NCBI GenBank assembly: GCA_016893485.2
Contig: JAFEKX020000001.1
Coordinates: 5,597,501 to 5,661,500, forward strand
Direction of reading: 5' to 3'
Origin: Streptomyces sp. P3
GTDB taxonomy: Bacteria; Actinomycetota; Actinomycetes; Streptomycetales; Streptomycetaceae
Length of the DNA: 64,000 bases
Shown here: in pieces, positions 59,806-64,000 of the stretch
How the letters are laid out: each line of letters begins with the position of its first letter
Position numbering within the stretch: position 1 is the first letter of the stretch
Translations under genes and position numbers: made by a program
Notes under the pieces: generated by a model
What the model saw: the letters and a program-made list of their open reading frames with translations, nothing else
What the model was told of the DNA's origin: nothing
Database searches by the model: none

Positions 59806-60217
59806 GGCCGCTCCAGGACCCACTGCGGAAGCCCGCCCTCGTCGAACACGACCTGCACCCGCGCCCCGATCCGGACCCGGTCGGGGGAAAGGGAGTCGAG
59901 GGCGGCCCCGGCCCCCGTGACCAGGTTCCCGACCAGCCGGATCCGCGGGGCGTCGACCAGCTCCACGACGACCACGTTGTACGGCGCGACGGCGGCGTAG
60001 TCGGGCAGGAGCGGCGGATGCGGGAAGACGTACGACCAGACCCGGCCCCGCCCGCTCACCGGCCGCCACTGCTCGCGAAGGACTGGCAGTGGGGGCAGCA
60101 GGGGCGGGGCGGGAAGCGGGGTTCGGCGCAGTCGGCGCAGGTCTGGACGCGGAGTTCGCCGGCGCGGGCGTACTGCCAGAAGGGGGCGCCGTCGTCGTCG
60201 GTGACGGGAGTGAGCAC
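59802..60217 (-). CDS. DUF35 Zn-ribbon/OB-fold protein, second copy (frameshifted)
   Basis: About 138 residues. Zinc ribbon CADCAEPRFPPRPCCPHCQS (C-x2-C...C-x2-C), then after one G is restored near 60065 VSGRGRVWSYVFPHPPLLPD and an OB-fold (VVVVELVDAPRIRLVGNLVT, VRIGARVQVVFDEGGLPQWV). GTG 60217 lies 7 bp after the thiolase stop, with GAGGAG upstream. It is expected to form a complex with that thiolase. Confidence 0.82.
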
Positions 60218-60224
60218 GGGCGGA

Positions 60225-61373
60225 TCAACTCCTCAGGAGCAGGGCGGAGGTGGGGACGCCCTCGCCCGCCGTGACCAGGCAGGTGGCGGCGTCCGGGACC
60301 TGGGCGGTGCTGGTGCCGCGCAGCTGTCGTACGCCCTCGTTGATCAGGTTGAAGCCGTGGACGTACGCCTCGGAGAGGCCGCCGCCGCTGGTGTTGAGGG
60401 GGAGTTGGCCGCCGATCTCCAGCGCGCCGCCCTCCGTGAAGGCGCCCCCTCACCCCGGCCGCAGAAGCCGTAGCCCTCCAGGGAGAGCGGGACGAGGGCG
60501 GTGAACGCGTCGTAGATCTGGGCGACGTCGACGTCCTGCGCGGTGAAGTCGGCGTGTTTCCACAGGTGTCGGGCGGCGGTCCAGGCCGGGCCCGTGAGCG
60601 GGTCGTCGTTCCAGTAGTTGACCATCCCGTGGTGCTGGGCGGGGAGGCCCTGGGCGGCGGAGTGGACGTAGACGGGGGTGCGCCGGCAGTCGCGGGCGCG
60701 TTCGCGGGAGACGATCACGCAGGCCAACGCCGTCGTCTGTCTCAAGGCAGTTGTCGAAGAGGCAGAGGGGTTCGCTGATCCAGCGGGAGGTCATGTACAT
60801 CTCGCGGGTGAGCGGGCGGTCGTACATGATCGCGGCCGGGTTCTGGTTGGCCCTGTTCCGGCAGGCGAGGGCGACGTTGAACAGGTGGTCGCGGGTGGCG
60901 CCGTACTCGTACATGTAGCGGCGGGTGAGCATCGCTATCTCGTCGGCGGGCCGCAGGAGTCCGAAGGGGCGGGTCCACTGGGCGGGGGTGGGGAGTTGGC
61001 GGGTCGTGTTGGTCCACGGCCGCGCACCGCTGCCCCGCTTCCGGGACCGCCAGGCCACGCCCACGGTCGCCTGCCCGGCGGCGATGGCGGCGGCGAGGTG
61101 GGCGACGGTGGCGCACGAACCGCCGCCCCCGTAACCGACCTTGCTGAAGAAGGTCAGGTCGCCGAAGCCTACGGCCTTCGCCAGTTCGACCTCGTCGGTC
61201 TCCTCCATCGTGTAGGAGGCGAGGGCGTCGACCTCGGCGGGGGCGATGCCCGCGTCGTCGAGGGCGGCGAGGACGGCGCGACAGGCCAAGGTCCGCTCGT
61301 CCTCGGGGAGTTGCTTGGCGAAGGGGGTCTGACCGATGCCGACGATTGCGGTGGCGTCCTTGATTCCGGCCAT
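60225..61373 (-). CDS. Thiolase-like lipid-transfer protein, second copy (frameshifted)
   Basis: About 382 residues. DATAIVGIGQTPFAKQLPED, LDDAGIAPAEVDALASYTME, KVGYGGGGSCATVAHLAAAI (the small residues around GGGGSC mark the thiolase-type active-site helix), IYDAFTALVPLSLEGYGFCG and TAGEGVPTSALLLRS at the end. Breaks near 60750 and 60450. ATG 61373 has GGAGG. Divergent from the ligase across a double operator; pairs with the DUF35 gene downstream. Confidence 0.82.
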
Positions 61374-61403
61374 GGTTGGGGCCTCCACATGGTGCCGGGG
61401 CAG

Positions 61404-61445
61404 CTGACAGGGCGTCAGGCTACAGCTAATCTGACGGGCAGTCAG
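61404..61445. promoter_or_regulatory. Two CTGACG-N3-CGTCAG-type operators
   Basis: CTGACA-GGG-CGTCAG (61404-61418) and CTGACG-GGC-AGTCAG (61431-61445), one mismatch each, starts 27 bp apart as at 27.8 kb, between the divergent thiolase and ligase genes. Confidence 0.68.
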
Positions 61446-61469
61446 CTAATGCGTACAGGGAGGTCGTTC

Positions 61470-63031
61470 GTGCGCGGAGACGTGGAGTGGGGAAGCATTC
61501 CGGGACTCGTCCGGTTCGCGGCGAAGCGGTACGCGGACACCGAGGCGGTGGTGGAGGGCCGGACCCGGATCTCGTACGCCGAGTTGGGCGCCCGCGTCGA
61601 ACGGTCGGCGGCGGCCTGCGCCGGGGCGGGCGTCTCGCCGGGCGACCGTGTCGCGATCTGGGCCCCGAACTCGCTCGACTGGATCGTGGCGGCGCTCGGC
61701 GCGGTGTCGGCGGGGGCGGTGCTGGTGCCGATCAACACCCGTTTCAAGGGAGTCGAGGCGGCGGACGTGCTGCGGCGCAGCGAGGCGCGGCTGTTGTTCG
61801 TGACCGGGACCTTCCTCGGCACCTCCTACGTGGCCTCGCTGCGGCGGGCGGTCGCGGAGGGGCCCGGGCTGCCGGAGCTGGACCAGGTGGTGGTGCTGTC
61901 GGACGACGCGCCCGCCGACTTCCGCACCTGGAAGGACTTCCTGGCGGGCGGGGACGGAGTGCCGGCGGCCGAGGTGCGGGCGCGCGCGGCGGCGGTGCGG
62001 GGCACCTCGCCCTCCGACATCGTCTTCACGTCCGGTACGACGGGGCGGCCGAAGGGTGCGGTGATCTCGCACGCGCAGACGCTGCGGGCGTACGAGATCT
62101 GGAGCGACCTCGCGGGACTGCGGCAGGGCGACCGCTATCTGATCGTGAACCCCTTCTTCCACACCTTCGGCTACAAGGCCGGGGTACTGGCCTGTCTGAT
62201 GCGTGGCGCGACGATGATCCCGCAGCCGGTGTTCGGGGTCGACACGGTCCTCGCCAACATCGCGGCGGAGCGGGTGTCGGTGCTCCCCGGCCCGCCCACC
62301 TCCACCAGTCCCTCCTGGACCACCCGGCCCGCGACACCCACGACCTCTCGGCCCTCCGGCTGGTCGTGACGGGTGCGGCGGTGGTGCCGTTGCGTCTCGT
62401 GGAACGGCTGCGCGGAGAACTGGGCGTGGAGACCGTCCTCACCGCCTACGGGCTCTCGGAGGCCAGCGGCATCGTGACGATGTGCCGACGGGGCGACGAT
62501 CCGACGGTGATCGCGTCGACGTCGGGGCGGGCGATTCCCGGCACGGAGGTACGGGTGGAGGCACCGCCCGGTGCGCCGGGCGAGATCCTGGTCCGCGGCT
62601 TCAACGTCATGCGTGGCTACTACGAGGACGAAACCGCCACCGCCCAGGTCATGACGGAGGACGGCTGGCTGCGCACCGGCGACGTCGGCGTCCTGGACGC
62701 CGCGGGCAACCTCCGCATCACCGACCGCATCAAGGACATGTTCATCGTCGGCGGCTTCAACGCGTACCCGGCGGAGATAGAGCAACTCCTCGGCGTCCAC
62801 CCCGACGTGGCCGACGTCGCGGTGGTCGGCGTCCCGGACACCCGCCTCGGCGAGGTCGGCAAGGCCTACGTCGTCCGCCGCCCCGGCGTCACCCTGACCG
62901 GCGACGACCTGATCGCCTGGGCCCGCCGCGAGATGGCGAACTACAAGGTGCCGCGGGTGGTGGAGTTCGTGGCCGAACTGCCTCGGAACGCCAGCGGGAA
63001 GGTGCTGAAGGGCGCGTTGCGGGAGGCGTGA
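61470..63031 (+). CDS. Acyl-CoA ligase, FadD-type (frameshifted)
   Basis: About 520 residues. VRGDVEWGSIPGLVRFAAKR start; AMP motif IVFTSGTTGRPKGAVISHAQ; NPFFHTFGYKAGVLACLMRG; after one C is restored near 62300, TAYGLSEASGIVTMCRRGDD; hinge TGDVGVLDAAGNLRITDRIK; end LPRNASGKVLKGALREA with the catalytic Lys. GTG 61470 with GGGAGG at 61458-61463 is preferred over ATG 61449. Resembles FadD3-type ligases of steroid/terpenoid degradation, but I cannot fix the substrate. Confidence 0.87.
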
Positions 63032-63088
63032 GGAACACGCGGGGGAGGTGGACCGCCCGGAACCGGACCCAGCCCCCCCGCAAACACC

Positions 63089-63124
63089 CCGGCCGCGACG
63101 GCTCCCCTGGGCCGTCGCGGCCGG
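63089..63124. terminator. Bidirectional 14-bp hairpin terminator
   Basis: CCGGCCGCGACGGC - TCCCCTGG - GCCGTCGCGGCCGG, a perfect 14-bp stem between the convergent ligase and afsS genes. Confidence 0.8.
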
Positions 63125-63144
63125 TCCCCGTGGTGGGTGAAGGT

Positions 63145-63330
63145 CTAGCTGGGGTCGGACGTGATGTGCGTGTTGTCCGGGGTGACGGTGCCGTCGTCGC
63201 CTGCGGTCACGACAGTCTCGACGTCCGTGATGTGCGTGTTGAGCGGCTTGATGTCGCCGGTCAGCTTGGCGTCGGTGATGTGGGTGTTGTCCGGCTTGAC
63301 GACCGTCTCGTCGTTCTTGGTGTCGCTCAT
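63145..63330 (-). CDS. afsS: AfsS-like small regulatory protein
   Basis: Intact, 61 residues, acidic. Three NTHIT repeats: KPDNTHITD, KPLNTHITD and TPDNTHITS. ATG 63330 (MSDTKNDETVV) has AGGGGAG upstream; the longer frame is rejected. AfsS/AfsR2 of Streptomyces is a ~63-residue protein with three such repeats, encoded directly downstream of afsR on the same strand and activated by AfsR; it raises antibiotic production. Position, size and repeats agree. Databases often call these 'sigma-like' proteins. Confidence 0.85.
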   Translation of the reverse strand: MSDTKNDETVVKPDNTHITDAKLTGDIKPLNTHITDVETVVTAGDDGTVTPDNTHITSDPS

Positions 63331-63420
63331 CTCACTGGCTCCCCTGTTACGTGCGGTGATTGGGCGGGATCCGCCCGGCAACTCCCCGAGAACTGCCGGA
63401 CGGATCCTCGAGGCCGGTTC

Positions 63421-63455
63421 ACCTTAGATGCCCGGCCGCCTGCCGTTCCGTCTGC
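63421..63455 (-). promoter_or_regulatory. afsS promoter region
   Basis: On the minus strand a -10 TAAGGT (63421-63426) preceded by a poor -35 and the repeat-like ACGGAACGGCAGGCGGCCGG, as expected for a SARP-dependent promoter where AfsR binds over the -35. GTTCACC (plus strand, 63417-63423) resembles half of a PHO box; PhoP and AfsR are reported to compete at afsS in S. coelicolor. Leader about 85 nt. Confidence 0.5.
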
Positions 63456-63548
63456 CCCCCGACGCGACGGCCCGACAGAGCTAAGAGTGCCGGACCGCGA
63501 TAAACGAACGATGAACGCCCTTCCGCAGCGACGGCTCTTCCGTCGCCG

Positions 63549-64000
63549 TCAGACGGTGGTCGACGGCGCCAGCAGGCCCCGGACCTCCTCCACCTCCGGC
63601 GACTCCAGTCGCTCGTAGATCTCCAGCGCCTCGGTCCAGCAGACCTGGGCGCGGCCGGACTGGCCGATGCCGTTCAGGGCCTTGCCGAGGACGGTCAGGA
63701 CGTTGCCGCGGCGCCACTCGCCGCCGATCTCGCGAAGCGGCGTCAGTGCCATCTCGGCGTTGGCCGCGGCCTGGGCGGGACGCTGGGCCAGGAGGTCCAC
63801 CTCGGCGAGGCGGAAGAGGGTCATGCCCTCCCAGAGGCGTTGCCGGCTCGCGCGGAAGACGGTCAGCGCCTGCTTGAGATGCGCGACCGCGTCGGTCGGC
63901 TGGCTGTTCTTGCCGAGGGCCAGCCCGAGGGCGTAGTGGCCGTTGGCCGCCTTGAGGGTGTGCCCGAGTTCCTCGTACATCTCGGTGCCCTGGCGGGCGA
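63549..64000 (-). CDS. afsR: AfsR-type regulator, C-terminal TPR part (5' end beyond window)
   Basis: Last ~150 residues of a TPR protein: LKAANGHYALGLALGKNSQP, LKQALTVFRASRQRLWEGMT, MALTPLREIGGEWRRGNVLT, ending RLESPEVEEVRGLLAPSTTV. The gene continues outside the window. With afsS directly downstream and afsK nearby it is AfsR, the SARP/NB-ARC/TPR activator phosphorylated by AfsK. Identification rests on context plus TPR similarity, since the SARP domain is not in view. Confidence 0.82.
   Translation of the reverse strand, partial: ARQGTEMYEELGHTLKAANGHYALGLALGKNSQPTDAVAHLKQALTVFRASRQRLWEGMTLFRLAEVDLLAQRPAQAAANAEMALTPLREIGGEWRRGNVLTVLGKALNGIGQSGRAQVCWTEALEIYERLESPEVEEVRGLLAPSTTV

Noticed and set aside
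63145..63330. Repeated small peptide read as a RiPP precursor
   Set aside because: No modification enzyme or leader-type sequence nearby; repeats, size and position under afsR match AfsS instead.
1..64000. Transposons, integrases, attachment sites or CRISPR arrays
   Set aside because: No transposase, integrase or Cas protein and no regularly spaced repeats were seen; the dispersed repeats are unlinked to any recombinase gene here.

Overview
The window is chromosomal DNA from a Streptomyces. The evidence is very high GC with G/C-ending codons, GTG starts, ATGA/TGATG-coupled genes, many regulators, and a gene set I recognise: citrate synthase-pdxH, an SIS protein divergent from a DtxR/DmdR1 repressor, purU, and at the right end kbpA-afsK and afsS-afsR. 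From memory this matches the S. coelicolor SCO438x-SCO4426 neighbourhood, with a large block of CoA-dependent catabolic genes in its right half. No rRNA, tRNA, transposase, prophage or CRISPR was seen.

Layout. 1-5 kb: an acyl-CoA catabolic operon (biotin-dependent carboxylase subunit, acyl-CoA dehydrogenase, 4-coumarate-CoA-ligase type enzyme, enoyl-CoA hydratase, TetR). 5-12.7 kb: citrate synthase and pdxH (divergent), a structured RNA locus with a 12-residue mini-ORF, acetyltransferase, PAS protein, SIS protein and DtxR repressor with a DasR-like site between them, and an alpha/beta-hydrolase-fold protein without its serine. 12.7-22.5 kb: ABC exporter, primase/polymerase-like protein, NsdA-like regulator, TQFL-repeat membrane protein, solute-binding lipoprotein, purU. 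22.5-26.3 kb: a five-copy repeat cluster, sigma factor with anti-sigma partner, STAS protein and EF-hand protein. 26.3-54.4 kb: acyl-CoA ligase, amidohydrolase, paired acyl-CoA dehydrogenases, cyclase, SDR, zinc alcohol dehydrogenase, flavin reductase, hydratase, NDP-forming acyl-CoA synthetase, flavin monooxygenase, DoxX, DUF35 protein, thiolase, another dehydrogenase and an F420-type reductase, interspersed with unrelated genes. 54.4-64 kb: TetR, kbpA, afsK, a secreted protein, a second hydratase/DUF35/thiolase/ligase block, then afsS and the 3' end of afsR.

How the genes work together. The catabolic promoters from 27.8 to 61.4 kb share a 6-3-6 palindrome, CTGACG-N3-CGTCAG, often as two sites 24-28 bp apart. 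A degenerate copy overlaps the start codon of the TetR gene at 54.4-55.06 kb. I infer one TetR-controlled regulon for activation and beta-oxidation-like breakdown of an unidentified acyl or alicyclic substrate. Its last operon lies between the afsK/secreted-protein pair and afsS-afsR.

Sequence quality. More than half of the protein genes carry one or more single-base indels. Most are one base missing from a G or C run, and the expected protein resumes at once in the next frame. I read these as assembly errors and give each gene as one CDS spanning its frames, naming the breaks. A dispersed intergenic repeat (GGGGCGCGGGG...GCGACCAGCC) occurs at least 12 times, once inside a coding region.
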